Origin: an uncultured Tenacibaculum sp.
GTDB taxonomy: Bacteria > Bacteroidota > Bacteroidia > Flavobacteriales > Flavobacteriaceae
Assembly: GCF_947502995.1 (NCBI RefSeq)
Contig: NZ_CANNBW010000028.1
Span: 1 to 59,907 of the forward strand
DNA length: 59,907 bases
Reading direction: 5' to 3'
Positions 1 through 9,636 of this stretch are shown piece after piece. The notes below the pieces were generated by a model. It did no database searches. It was not told where the DNA came from and was given only the letters and a program-made list of their open reading frames with translations. The position numbers and the translations under genes are program-made. Every line of letters starts with the position of its first letter. The first letter of the stretch is position 1.

Positions 1-3000
1 GGTACAGGAGTTTCTAGTCCAACCGATAGTGATAGTGGAACTGATCCAGGAAGTCCAGATTTCTTAGATACCGATAGTGATGGAGATGGATGTAGTGATG
101 CTAATGAAGCATTCGCTAATTCAAATGCAGATGGTGGAGATGGTGCTCAATATGGCACAGGAGATCCATTAACTTTAGGTACAGGTCAAGTAAATTCAGA
201 TGGAACCGTAACAGCAGCAGATTATTCAACAGGAACAAATGCAGATGTTGTAACAACTGGTCCAGATACAGATGGAGATGGTATTTCTACAGCTTGTGAT
301 ACAGATGATGATGGTGATGGTGTACCTGATACGCAAGAAATTACTGATGGAACTGATCCGAATGATGCTTGTTCTTATAATATATCTAACCAAGTTATAG
401 CTAATGTTTCAGCATCATGGAATGCATTAGATTGTGATGGAGATGGAGTAACTAATGGACAAGAAGTAATTGATGGAACAGATCCTAACGATGGATGTGC
501 TTATAATGTAGCAAATCAAGTTGCAGGCTCAGTATCTGGTACTTGGAGTGCATTAGATTGTGATGGTGATGGAGAAACAAATGGAGTAGAATTAGGAAAT
601 TCAACAGATCCATTGGATCCTTGTTCAGGAGGAGATGTAAATTCAGTAAACTTAAATGATACTTCTTCTGATTGGTTTATTGCAGATTGTGATGGAGATG
701 GCGTAATTAATGGAGTTGAGGTAGATCCTAATGGAGATGGAATTGCAGGGCCAGGTGGAACAGATCCAAATGATCCTTGTTCATTCAATCCTTCAGCAGT
801 AACATTAACTCAAAGCGGAGCTTATTTAGCTGCAGACTGTGATGGAGATGGTGTAACCAATGGTCAAGAAGTTACCGATGGAACGGATCCAACAAATCCT
901 TGTGAATATAATATAGCAAATCAAGTAGCAGGATTAGTAACTGCAGCTTGGAGTGCATTAGATTGTGATGGAGACGGAGAAACAAATGGAGTAGAATTAG
1001 GAAATTCAACAGATCCATTAGATCCTTGTAGTGTAACAACAGCTACAATACCAGTATCTACAGCTCCTAATTATGCAGTATGGGCAGCAGCAGATTGTGA
1101 TGGTGATGGAGAGACGAATGGAGAGGAGAAAATAAATGGAACAGACTGCGCAGATCCTTGTAGTTATACAACAGCACCTATAGTAACAGACCCAGTTTAC
1201 GCAACATGGTCAGTATTAGATTGTGATGGTGATGGAGTTAATAATGGTCAAGAGATTTCAGATGGAACAGATCCTGTAGATCCTTGTTCATATAATGTAG
1301 CAAGTCAAGTAATAGCAAGTGTTACAGGAGCATGGAATGCTGCAGATTGTGATGGTGATGGTGTAACAAATGGTCAGGAAGTTACAGATATGACAGATCC
1401 TAACGATGTTTGTAGTTATAATGCAGCTAGTCAGGTGATAGCAAATGTAACATCTGCTTGGAATGTCGCAGACTGTGATGAGGATGGAGTAACGAATGGA
1501 CAAGAAGTTATTGATAGTACAGATCCTACAGACGCTTGTAGTTATAATCCAACAAATCAAGTCATAGCAAATGTAGGTACTTCTTGGAATGTTGCAGATT
1601 GTGATAGTGATGGATTAACAAATGCTGAAGAAACTACAGGAACAGATGATCCTAGTACACCAGCAGATCCGAATGGAACAACATCAGATCCAAATGACCC
1701 TGATACAGATGGTGATGGAGTTACTGATGGTCAAGAAGCTATTGATGGAACCAATCCGAATGATCTTTGTGATTATAATGCTTCAAGTCAAGTGTTAGCA
1801 AATGTTGAGTCGACATGGAGTTCAGCAGATTGTGATAGTGATGGATTAACAAATGCTGAAGAAACTACAGGTACAGATGATCCAAGTACACCAATCGATC
1901 CAAATGGAGTAACAACAGATCCTCAAGATCCAGATACAGATGGAGATGGAGTTACTGATGGACAAGAAGCAATAGATGGAACCAATCCTAACGATGTTTG
2001 TGATTATGAAGCTGCTAGTCAAGTGTTAGCAAATACAGAAGCAGCTTGGAATGATGTAGATTGTGATGGAGACGGATTAAACAATGAAGAAGAAGTTACA
2101 GGAGTTGATGATCCAACTACACCAGCTGATCCGAATGGAGCGACTACAGATCCTCAAGATGATGATACAGATGGAGATGGAGTTACTGATGGTCAAGAGG
2201 CAACAGACGGAACTAATCCAAATGATCCTTGTGATTATAATGTTGCAAGTCAAGTATTAGCAAATGTAGAAGCATCATGGAATACAGCAGACTGTGATAA
2301 TGATGGATTAACAAATGCTGAAGAAACTTCAGGAGTTGATGATCCAAGCACACCTGCTAATCCAAATGGAGCGACTACAGATCCAAATGATCCAGATACA
2401 GATGGAGATGGAGTTACTGATGGTCAAGAAGCAATAGATGGAACAAATCCGAATGATGTTTGTGATTATAATGCTTCAAGTCAAGTATTAGCAAATGTAG
2501 AAGTGTCATGGAATGCTGCGGATTGTGATAGTGATGGATTAACAAATGCTGAAGAAGCTACAGGAACAGATGATCCGAGCACACCTGCTAATCCAAATGG
2601 GGCGACTACAGATCCAAATGATCCAGATACAGATGGAGATGGAGTTACTGATGGCCAAGAAGCAATAGATGGAACAAACCCGAATGATGTTTGTGATTAT
2701 AACGCTTCAAGTCAAGTGCTAGCAAATGTTGAAGCATCTTGGGTAGATGGAGATTGTGATAATGATGGGTTAACTAATGGTGAAGAAACTACAGGAACAG
2801 ATGATCCAAGTACACCAGCTGATCCAAATGGAGCAACTACAGATCCACAAGATTCAGATTCAGATGACGATGGAGTTACCGATGGTCAAGAAGCTATTGA
2901 TGGAACAAATCCAAATGATCCTTGTGATTATAATCCTACAAATCAGGTTGTAGCTAACATAGGTGCTACATGGAATGCTGCGGATTGTGATAATGATGGA

Positions 3001-6000
3001 TTAACAAATGGAGAGGAATTAACAGGAAACGACGATCCAAGTACGCCAGCTGATCCAAATGGAGTAACAACAGATCCAAACGATCCAGATACAGATGGAG
3101 ATGGAGTTACTGATGGTCAAGAAGCAATAGATGGAACCAATCCAAATGATGTTTGTGATTACAATGCTTCAAGTCAAGTTATGGCAAATATAGAAGCATC
3201 ATGGAATACAGCAGATTGTGATAGTGATGGATTAACAAATGCTGAAGAAACTACAGGAACAGATGATCCAAATACTCCAGCAAATCCAGGAGGAACAACT
3301 ACAGATCCACAAGATCCAGATACGGATGGAGATGGAGTTACTGATGGTCAAGAAGCAATAGATGGAACAAATCCAAATGATGTTTGTGATTATGAGGCAG
3401 CTAGCCAAGTATTGGCAAATACAGAAGCAGCTTGGAATGATGCAGATTGTGATGGAGATGGATTAAATAATGAAGAGGAAGTTACAGGAGTTGATGATCC
3501 AACTACACCAGCCGATCCTAATGGAGCAACTACAGATCCACAAGATCCAGATACAGATGGTGATGGAGTTACAGATAGTCAAGAAGCAATTGATGGAACA
3601 AACCCGAATAATGTTTGTGATTATAATGCTTCAAGTCAAGTAGTAGCAAATATTGAAGCATCATGGAATTCTGCAGATTGTGATAATGACGGATTAACAA
3701 ATGCTGAAGAGTTAACAGGAACAGATGATCCAAGTACACCAGCTGATCCAAATGGAGCAACTACAGATCCACAAGATTCAGATTCAGATGACGATGGAGT
3801 TACCGATGGTCAAGAAGCTATTGATGGAACAAATCCAAATGATCCTTGTGATTATAATCCTACAAATCAGGTTGTAGCTAACATAGGTGCTACATGGAAT
3901 GCTGCGGATTGTGATAATGATGGATTAACAAATGGAGAGGAATTAACAGGAAACGACGATCCAAGTACGCCAGCTGATCCAAATGGAGTAACAACAGATC
4001 CAAACGATCCAGATACAGATGGAGATGGAGTTACTGATGGTCAAGAAGCAATAGATGGAACAAATCCGAATGATGTTTGTGATTATAATGCTTCAAGTCA
4101 AGTGTTAGCTAATGTAGAGTCATCATGGAGTAGTTCAGATTGTGATAGTGATGGATTAACAAATGCTGAAGAAACTACAGGAACAGATGATCCAAGTACT
4201 CTAGCAAATCCAGGAGGAACAACTACGAATCCACAAGATCCAGATACGGATGGAGATGGAGTTACCGATGGTCAAGAAGCAATAGATGGAACAAATCCAA
4301 ACGATGTTTGTGATTACGAGGCAGCTAGTCAAGTGTTAGCAAATACAGAAGCAGCTTGGAATGATGCAGATTGTGATGGAGATGGATTAAATAATGAAGA
4401 GGAAGTTACAGGAGTTGATGATCCAACTACACCAGCCGATCCTAATGGAGCAACTACAGATCCACAAGATCCAGATACAGATGGTGATGGAGTTACAGAT
4501 AGTCAAGAAGCAATTGATGGAACAAACCCGAATGATGTTTGTGATTATAATGCTTCAAGTCAAGTAGTAGCAAATATTGAAGCATCATGGAATGCAGCAG
4601 ACTGTGATAATGATGGATTAACAAATGCTGAAGAGTTAACAGGAACAGATGATCCAAGTACTCCTACAGATCCAAATGGAGAGACTACTGATCCACAAGA
4701 TCCAGATACAGATGGAGATGGAGTTACTGATGGTCAAGAAGCTGTTGATGGTACGAATCCGAATGATCCATGTGATTATCAAGGTTCAAGTCAAGATGTT
4801 GCTTTAGTTGATGCAGCTTGGAGTGAATTAGATTGTGATGGAGATGGATTGAATAATGGAGAGGAATTAACAGGAGTTGATGATCCAGATACAACATTAG
4901 ATCCTGATGGAGTAACAACAGATCCTTTAGATGCTGATACAGATAATGATGGTCATTCAGATGCTACAGATCCAAATCCAAACGATCCAACAGCACAAGA
5001 TGATACAAGTTTAGCAGAATTAGGAGAATCTACATTAATAGACATTTTAGGAAATGATGATTATTTAGATAATTCTGATCCAAATAACTTAGGAACAACA
5101 AGTATTGTAAATACAGGAAATGGAACTGCACAAGGAACAATCATATTTGATCCAGGAACAGGAACATTATTATACACTCCTTTAGCTGGAGAGGCTGGCC
5201 AAACAGTAACAGTAGAATATGAAGTGTGTAACAATGAGTCAGGAACACCAGTTTGTGATACAGCAGTGGTATTCATAACTGTTTCAGATGAAAATGATAG
5301 TGATGGTATTTCTAATGCAAATGATGTAGATGATGATAATGATGGAATTTTAGATGTAGATGAAACACCAGGTGGAGTTGATCCAGATACAGATGCTGAC
5401 GGTGATGGTGTTCCATTATATTTAGATGATGACGATAATGATCCAACAGTAGGAAACAATGATAATTTACCAGAAGAAGGTTTTGATACAGATGGAGACG
5501 GAGTAGCAAATCATTTAGATATTGATTCAGACGATGATGGAATTCCAGATAATGTAGAAGTACAACCAACTGAAGGTTATGTGCCACCAACAGGAAATGA
5601 TACAGATGGAGATGGTTTAGATGATGCTTACGACCCAGATAATGGAGGTACACCAATAGGTACACCTGTCGATACAGATGGAGATGGTATTCCAGATTAT
5701 TTAGATGAAGATTCAGATGGAGATGGTGTGCCAGATATCGTTGAGGCATTCGATTCAGACGGAGATGGAATAGCTGATATTGAGCCAGACAGAGTTGATA
5801 CAGATGGAGATGGTTTAGATGATGCTTTTGAAGGTACAAACTTAGATGACGGTTTCGATTCTAATGATAATTTAGATAATGGAGCTAGTGATACACAAAA
5901 CTCAGATGATGATGATATTCCAGATTTTAGAGATACTGATGATGATAATGATGGAGTAGCAACTGGTGAAGAAGATGTAGATGAGTTTGGTAATCCAACT

Positions 6001-6603
6001 GGAGATCCTACAGATGTCGATACAGATGGAGACGGTACACCTGATTATTTAGATGAAGACGATGATGGAGATGGAATCTTAACAGAAGAGGAAAATCCTG
6101 ATGAAGATGGAGATGGTGACCCAACTGACGCTCAAGATACAGATGGAGATGGTGTTCCAGATTATCTAGATGAAGATGATGACGGAGATGGAAAAGATAC
6201 TAGTGATGAAAATCCAGATCCAGATTCTAACGGTAATCCAGTTGATGCTATCGATACAGATGGAGATGGTACGCCAGATTATTTAGATCAAGACGACGAT
6301 GATATTGAAGTATTTAACATCTTAACACTTAACGGTGATTCAGATAACAGCTTCTTCAATATTCAAGGAATTAACAACGATAAATACAGAAATAATACTG
6401 TAGAAATATTCAATCGTTGGGGTAATACTGTGTATAAAATACAAGGTTATAATAATGCAGATAAGGCATTTAGAGGTATATCAAATGGTAGAGCGACTGT
6501 TGTAGAAGATGACAAATTACCTACAGGAACTTATTTCTACGTAATAGATTTAGGTGATGGTTCAGAACCAATGACAGGATGGTTATACATTAACAGTAAG
6601 TAA
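1..6603 (+). CDS. Giant acidic repeat surface protein with type B T9SS C-terminal domain (5' partial)
   Basis: The frame is open from base 1, so the gene begins upstream of the window; 2200 codons are visible. The ATG at 613 is internal and is not a start. Residues ~1-530 hold modules of about 42 residues (C, x20, C, then DxDGDG); residues ~533-1645 hold a 77-residue tandem repeat with two Asp-rich loops; residues ~1666-1766 look like an Ig/cadherin-like domain; ~1767-2095 are thrombospondin type 3-like DTDGDG calcium loops; ~2100-2200 match the gliding-motility-associated C-terminal domain (EIFNRWGNTVY, GTYFYVIDLGDG, GWLYI), the type B sorting signal of type IX secretion. Each module has a conserved Cys pair and Trp, suggesting a disulphide-pinned rod stiffened by Ca2+. 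Basic residues are almost absent before the C-terminal domain. The porP/sprF gene begins 3 nt downstream, as is usual for such cargo. Likely a secreted adhesin; the ligand is unknown. Confidence 0.9.
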   Translation, partial: GTGVSSPTDSDSGTDPGSPDFLDTDSDGDGCSDANEAFANSNADGGDGAQYGTGDPLTLGTGQVNSDGTVTAADYSTGTNADVVTTGPDTDGDGISTACDTDDDGDGVPDTQEITDGTDPNDACSYNISNQVIANVSASWNALDCDGDGVTNGQEVIDGTDPNDGCAYNVANQVAGSVSGTWSALDCDGDGETNGVELGNSTDPLDPCSGGDVNSVNLNDTSSDWFIADCDGDGVINGVEVDPNGDGIAGPGGTDPNDPCSFNPSAVTLTQSGAYLAADCDGDGVTNGQEVTDGTDPTNPCEYNIANQVAGLVTAAWSALDCDGDGETNGVELGNSTDPLDPCSVTTATIPVSTAPNYAVWAAADCDGDGETNGEEKINGTDCADPCSYTTAPIVTDPVYATWSVLDCDGDGVNNGQEISDGTDPVDPCSYNVASQVIASVTGAWNAADCDGDGVTNGQEVTDMTDPNDVCSYNAASQVIANVTSAWNVADCDEDGVTNGQEVIDSTDPTDACSYNPTNQVIANVGTSWNVADCDSDGLTNAEETTGTDDPSTPADPNGTTSDPNDPDTDGDGVTDGQEAIDGTNPNDLCDYNASSQVLANVESTWSSADCDSDGLTNAEETTGTDDPSTPIDPNGVTTDPQDPDTDGDGVTDGQEAIDGTNPNDVCDYEAASQVLANTEAAWNDVDCDGDGLNNEEEVTGVDDPTTPADPNGATTDPQDDDTDGDGVTDGQEATDGTNPNDPCDYNVASQVLANVEASWNTADCDNDGLTNAEETSGVDDPSTPANPNGATTDPNDPDTDGDGVTDGQEAIDGTNPNDVCDYNASSQVLANVEVSWNAADCDSDGLTNAEEATGTDDPSTPANPNGATTDPNDPDTDGDGVTDGQEAIDGTNPNDVCDYNASSQVLANVEASWVDGDCDNDGLTNGEETTGTDDPSTPADPNGATTDPQDSDSDDDGVTDGQEAIDGTNPNDPCDYNPTNQVVANIGATWNAADCDNDGLTNGEELTGNDDPSTPADPNGVTTDPNDPDTDGDGVTDGQEAIDGTNPNDVCDYNASSQVMANIEASWNTADCDSDGLTNAEETTGTDDPNTPANPGGTTTDPQDPDTDGDGVTDGQEAIDGTNPNDVCDYEAASQVLANTEAAWNDADCDGDGLNNEEEVTGVDDPTTPADPNGATTDPQDPDTDGDGVTDSQEAIDGTNPNNVCDYNASSQVVANIEASWNSADCDNDGLTNAEELTGTDDPSTPADPNGATTDPQDSDSDDDGVTDGQEAIDGTNPNDPCDYNPTNQVVANIGATWNAADCDNDGLTNGEELTGNDDPSTPADPNGVTTDPNDPDTDGDGVTDGQEAIDGTNPNDVCDYNASSQVLANVESSWSSSDCDSDGLTNAEETTGTDDPSTLANPGGTTTNPQDPDTDGDGVTDGQEAIDGTNPNDVCDYEAASQVLANTEAAWNDADCDGDGLNNEEEVTGVDDPTTPADPNGATTDPQDPDTDGDGVTDSQEAIDGTNPNDVCDYNASSQVVANIEASWNAADCDNDGLTNAEELTGTDDPSTPTDPNGETTDPQDPDTDGDGVTDGQEAVDGTNPNDPCDYQGSSQDVALVDAAWSELDCDGDGLNNGEELTGVDDPDTTLDPDGVTTDPLDADTDNDGHSDATDPNPNDPTAQDDTSLAELGESTLIDILGNDDYLDNSDPNNLGTTSIVNTGNGTAQGTIIFDPGTGTLLYTPLAGEAGQTVTVEYEVCNNESGTPVCDTAVVFITVSDENDSDGISNANDVDDDNDGILDVDETPGGVDPDTDADGDGVPLYLDDDDNDPTVGNNDNLPEEGFDTDGDGVANHLDIDSDDDGIPDNVEVQPTEGYVPPTGNDTDGDGLDDAYDPDNGGTPIGTPVDTDGDGIPDYLDEDSDGDGVPDIVEAFDSDGDGIADIEPDRVDTDGDGLDDAFEGTNLDDGFDSNDNLDNGASDTQNSDDDDIPDFRDTDDDNDGVATGEEDVDEFGNPTGDPTDVDTDGDGTPDYLDEDDDGDGILTEEENPDEDGDGDPTDAQDTDGDGVPDYLDEDDDGDGKDTSDENPDPDSNGNPVDAIDTDGDGTPDYLDQDDDDIEVFNILTLNGDSDNSFFNIQGINNDKYRNNTVEIFNRWGNTVYKIQGYNNADKAFRGISNGRATVVEDDKLPTGTYFYVIDLGDGSEPMTGWLYINSK
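430..1596 (+). repeat. Short-period coding repeat, mostly 126 bp
   Basis: The codons for D-C-D-x-D-G recur at 430, 556, 685, 835, 961, 1093, 1219, 1345, 1471 and 1597. Spacings are 126 bp in most cases, with 129, 150 and 132 as exceptions. Each unit encodes a Cys-x20-Cys segment followed by a DxDGDGxTNGQE loop. These copies are more diverged from one another than the downstream 231-bp copies, so the array looks older here. Confidence 0.85.
1597..4935 (+). repeat. 231-bp tandem coding repeat, about 14.5 copies
   Basis: The boxes encoding DTDGDGVTDGQEA lie at 1702, 1933, 2164, 2395, 2626, 2857, 3088, 3319, 3550, 3781, 4012, 4243, 4474, 4705 and 4936, exactly 231 bp apart, and the D-C-D box runs in the same phase from 1597 to 4831. 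Each 77-residue unit is the 42-residue module with an added linker (TGTDDPSTPADPNG and similar) plus a second Asp loop. The frame is kept throughout, with no indel. Confidence 0.95.
2791..4638 (+). repeat. 924-bp higher-order duplication (four 231-bp units)
   Basis: Block 2791-3714 recurs at 3715-4638. By eye, 2791-3137 and 3715-4061 are identical over 347 bp, and about 190 bp near 3418-3608 match 4342-4532, while neighbouring single units differ at many bases. This shows a recent four-unit duplication or conversion on top of the 231-bp array. Confidence 0.8.
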
Positions 6604-6606
6604 TTC

Positions 6607-7548
6607 ATGAAAAGAAAAAATCATTATACAATGAAAGATATCATAAAGTATACAGTTGCCTTACTATTATTTGTCAGTAATATGGCAAATGCGCAACAAG
6701 ATCCACAGTTTACACAATATATGTATAATACAATGAGTGTTAACCCTGCTTATGTTGGTACAAATGGTTATACTATCATTACCGCAATAGCAAGAACACA
6801 ATGGGTTGGCGTAAACGGTGCACCAGACTCACAAACACTAAGCTTCGATACTTCACTTGGAACAAGTGGAGTAGGCTTAGGAATTAATTTAATTAATGAT
6901 GAAATAGGACCAGCGAGAGAATTATCTCTAGATGCAAATATTTCGTACGGAGTTAAATTAAGTGAAGATGCGAATTTATCTTTTGGTTTAAAATTAGGAG
7001 GACGAAGTTTAAATGTAGATCCTAGAAGAGGAAATCCAGAAACACAATCCGATCAATTATTAGGAGTTTTAGATCAATTTTTACCTACTATAGGTGCAGG
7101 TGTATTTTATTACAAACCCAAATGGTATTTAGGAGCTGCTGTTCCAAACATTTTAAGAACAGAACATTATGATGATACTTTTGATGGAGGAAATGTTGCA
7201 ACAGAACGATTACACTTTTTCTTAATTGGTGGTTATGTTTTCGATTTAAGTGAGTCTGTTAAGTTTAAACCAGCAACTTTAGTTAAAGTGGTAAATGGAG
7301 CTCCTTTATCATTAGATCTTTCTGCTAATTTTCTTTTCAACGGAAAATTTAATGCAGGTGTGGCTTGGAGATGGGATGATTCTATAAGTGCATTATTAGG
7401 TTTTAGGTTTGCTAAGAACTTTAATCTAGGTTTTGCTTACGATTTAACTACATCTAACTACAGTAATTATAATTCTGGAACTTATGAATTAATGTTACGT
7501 TGGGAAGGTTCTCCTAAAATAACAACGAAATCACCAAGATTCTTTTAA
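6607..7548 (+). CDS. PorP/SprF family type IX secretion membrane protein
   Basis: A 313-residue outer-membrane beta-barrel of the PorP/SprF family, which in Bacteroidota helps move specific cargo to the surface through the T9SS. After a signal peptide ending in NANA/QQDPQ comes the family hallmark QDPQFTQYMYNTMSVNPAYVG, followed by alternating beta-strand segments to the C-terminus. The reading frame allows a start at 6607, or at the internal ATG 6631 (MKDIIKYT), which gives a more ordinary signal peptide; I keep 6607 but 6631 is equally likely. The gene lies 3 nt after the giant cargo and 18 nt before the OmpA gene, so the three almost certainly form one operon. Proteins of this kind usually serve the cargo encoded beside them. 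Confidence 0.9.
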   Translation: MKRKNHYTMKDIIKYTVALLLFVSNMANAQQDPQFTQYMYNTMSVNPAYVGTNGYTIITAIARTQWVGVNGAPDSQTLSFDTSLGTSGVGLGINLINDEIGPARELSLDANISYGVKLSEDANLSFGLKLGGRSLNVDPRRGNPETQSDQLLGVLDQFLPTIGAGVFYYKPKWYLGAAVPNILRTEHYDDTFDGGNVATERLHFFLIGGYVFDLSESVKFKPATLVKVVNGAPLSLDLSANFLFNGKFNAGVAWRWDDSISALLGFRFAKNFNLGFAYDLTTSNYSNYNSGTYELMLRWEGSPKITTKSPRFF

Positions 7549-7566
7549 TCATTAAAATATATACTG

Positions 7567-9534
7567 ATGAGAAAAGTACTATATATACTAACCATTTTTA
7601 GCATAGCTGTTGGTTTCGGACAGTTAAGAACAGCTGATCGTTACTTTAAAGAATTTGCGTACAAAAAAACAGCAGATATGTATCTCGATATTAATAAGAA
7701 AGGTGATAATTCTTATTTAGTGTTGAGTAGACTTGCCGATTCATATTATTTTAATAGTGAATTTGAAAAGGCAGTGCCTTGGTACAATAAACTCATGAAA
7801 AATTATCCAAAAGAAGCAACTGCCAGTCACATTTTTAGATACGCACAATCGTTAAGAAGTACAGGAAATATAGAAGAATCAGATTTATGGCTTCTAAAAA
7901 TAGAAGATGTTCAACGAGAAGATAGTCGTCCTAAAGCTTTAGTTAAAAATTCAGATTATTTCAGTGAATATTCATCAACAAACGATGCTTTTTTAAACGT
8001 TCATAATATTTCATCCAATACCAAGTACTCCGACTTTGGAGGGTTTATCTACGATGATATGTTTTACTTTGCTTCAACAAAACCAATTATTGCTGAAGAT
8101 AAGTTGAAGAAAAAAGACTTGTATAAGTGGAACGATCAACCTTATTTAAATGTATATAAAACGTATTTGGTTAAATCTACAAACAAAATTTTAGAAGTAG
8201 AAAATCCTATTAGATTAACATCTTTAAGTACTAAATATCATGAATCTAATGCAGTTATTACTAAAGATGGAAGAACTATGTTTTTTACAAGAGATAATTA
8301 CAACGGAAGTTCTTTAAAAGGAGACAAGAAAAATATTTCTCATTTAAAAATATATAAAGCTAGAAAAGAAGGTAACGAATGGAAAGATATTCAAGAATTA
8401 CCTTTTAATAGCGACGATTATTCAATCGGACATCCAGCATTAAGTCCAGATGAAAAAACTTTATACTTTGTTTCAGATATGCCTTACGGATATGGGGAAA
8501 CAGATATTTATAAAGTTAAAATTTATGAGGAAGATGTTTACGGAAAACCTGTTAATTTAGGTAGAGAAATTAATACAGAAGGAAGAGAAATGTTTCCTTT
8601 TGTAGGAAGTGATGAAACCTTATATTTTTCTTCAGATGGTCATTTAGGTTTAGGAGCATTAGACGTATTCGAATCTAAAATTGAAAATAACGAATACACA
8701 AAACCAGTTAATTTAGAGAAACCAGTAAATAGTTCTCGTGATGATTTTGGTTTTGTTATTAATAGAGAAAGAACAAACGGATTCTTTTCTTCTAATCGTA
8801 AAGGAGGTAAAGGAGACGATGATATTTACAGTTTTACAATTAATAGATGTAAAGAAGATATTGTTGGTATTGTAACCGATTTAAAATCAGGAACTCCAAT
8901 TCCTGGAGCTTTAGTTCGTTTAATCGACGATAAAGGAGAGCCAGTTTCTAAACAACTGACGAATGAAGATGGAAGTTATAGTTTTAAAAGTATCGATTGT
9001 AAAAAAGCTTTCACAGTTGCAGCTTCAAAAAATGACTATAGAAACGATCAGAAAGAAACAGCAACTCTTAATGTAGATAAAAAAGTAATCACAGCGAATT
9101 TAGCATTAGAATCTTTTATAGTTAATAAAGAAGGACAAGAATCTCAAATTGTAATTCATCCAATTTATTTTGATTTCGATTTATATACTATTCGACAAGA
9201 TTCTAAATATGAATTAGAAAATATAGTTTCTGTAATGAAGAATAATCCAACCATGGTTATTAGAATAGAATCACACACAGATAGTAGAGGTTCAAAAGCA
9301 TATAACAGAAACTTATCAACGAATAGAGCTAAAGCAACTAAAGAATATTTAATTTCAAGAGGAATTGCACCTAATAGAATTGAAAGTGCTGTTGGGTATG
9401 GTGAAGATCAATTATTAAATAATTGTGATGACGCAAATCAAAAAAAGTGTTCAGAAGAACAACATCAACGAAATAGAAGATCTTATTTTTATATAGTTAG
9501 AGGTGGAAAGAATATCACTTCGAGTAACCAGTAA
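7567..9534 (+). CDS. OmpA family protein with TPR-like, PD40 propeller and carboxypeptidase-regulatory domains (PorE-like)
   Basis: A 655-residue envelope protein. A short signal peptide (MRKVLYILTIFSIAVGFGQ) is followed by a helical TPR-like part (~20-135), WD40/PD40-type propeller blades (~150-420; ALSPDEKTLYFVSD, FGSDE-type repeats), a carboxypeptidase-regulatory-like beta domain (~427-515; GTPIPGALVRL, NEDGSYSF) and an OmpA C-terminal peptidoglycan-binding domain (~535-650; HTDSRG, NLSTNRA). That order is the one known for PorE of Porphyromonas gingivalis, which ties the T9SS to peptidoglycan. It closes the cargo-PorP-OmpA cassette and is followed by a good terminator. It could serve this one cargo rather than be the core PorE; the sequence does not decide. 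Confidence 0.88.
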   Translation: MRKVLYILTIFSIAVGFGQLRTADRYFKEFAYKKTADMYLDINKKGDNSYLVLSRLADSYYFNSEFEKAVPWYNKLMKNYPKEATASHIFRYAQSLRSTGNIEESDLWLLKIEDVQREDSRPKALVKNSDYFSEYSSTNDAFLNVHNISSNTKYSDFGGFIYDDMFYFASTKPIIAEDKLKKKDLYKWNDQPYLNVYKTYLVKSTNKILEVENPIRLTSLSTKYHESNAVITKDGRTMFFTRDNYNGSSLKGDKKNISHLKIYKARKEGNEWKDIQELPFNSDDYSIGHPALSPDEKTLYFVSDMPYGYGETDIYKVKIYEEDVYGKPVNLGREINTEGREMFPFVGSDETLYFSSDGHLGLGALDVFESKIENNEYTKPVNLEKPVNSSRDDFGFVINRERTNGFFSSNRKGGKGDDDIYSFTINRCKEDIVGIVTDLKSGTPIPGALVRLIDDKGEPVSKQLTNEDGSYSFKSIDCKKAFTVAASKNDYRNDQKETATLNVDKKVITANLALESFIVNKEGQESQIVIHPIYFDFDLYTIRQDSKYELENIVSVMKNNPTMVIRIESHTDSRGSKAYNRNLSTNRAKATKEYLISRGIAPNRIESAVGYGEDQLLNNCDDANQKKCSEEQHQRNRRSYFYIVRGGKNITSSNQ

Positions 9535-9564
9535 CCAATAGATAATACATGTTTGATAACTTGG

Positions 9565-9596
9565 AAAAGCACTTCGTTAAGAAGTGCTTTTTTTAT
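9565..9596 (+). terminator. Intrinsic terminator after the T9SS cassette
   Basis: An 11-bp perfect stem (9565-9575 with 9581-9591), loop GTTAA, followed by a T-rich run, 30 nt after the OmpA stop. Confidence 0.85.
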
Positions 9597-9636
9597 TATT
9601 AACTATATTTACTACAAAAATTAATTCAAAACTGTA

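Noticed and set aside
430..4935. Regular repeats that could be taken for a CRISPR array
   Set aside because: Repeats and intervals are in one reading frame, units are 126 or 231 bp with no variable spacers of 25-45 bp, and no cas gene is near.
5061..5839. Long antisense frames opposite the Asp-rich repeats
   Set aside because: They arise because Asp/Gly codons read in reverse give few stops; the products are low-complexity His/Leu or Ser/Pro strings.
613..6603. ATG 613 as start of the giant protein
   Set aside because: The frame is open and carries the same repeats from base 1; the Met is part of the repeat TDPLDPC region and no signal peptide follows it.
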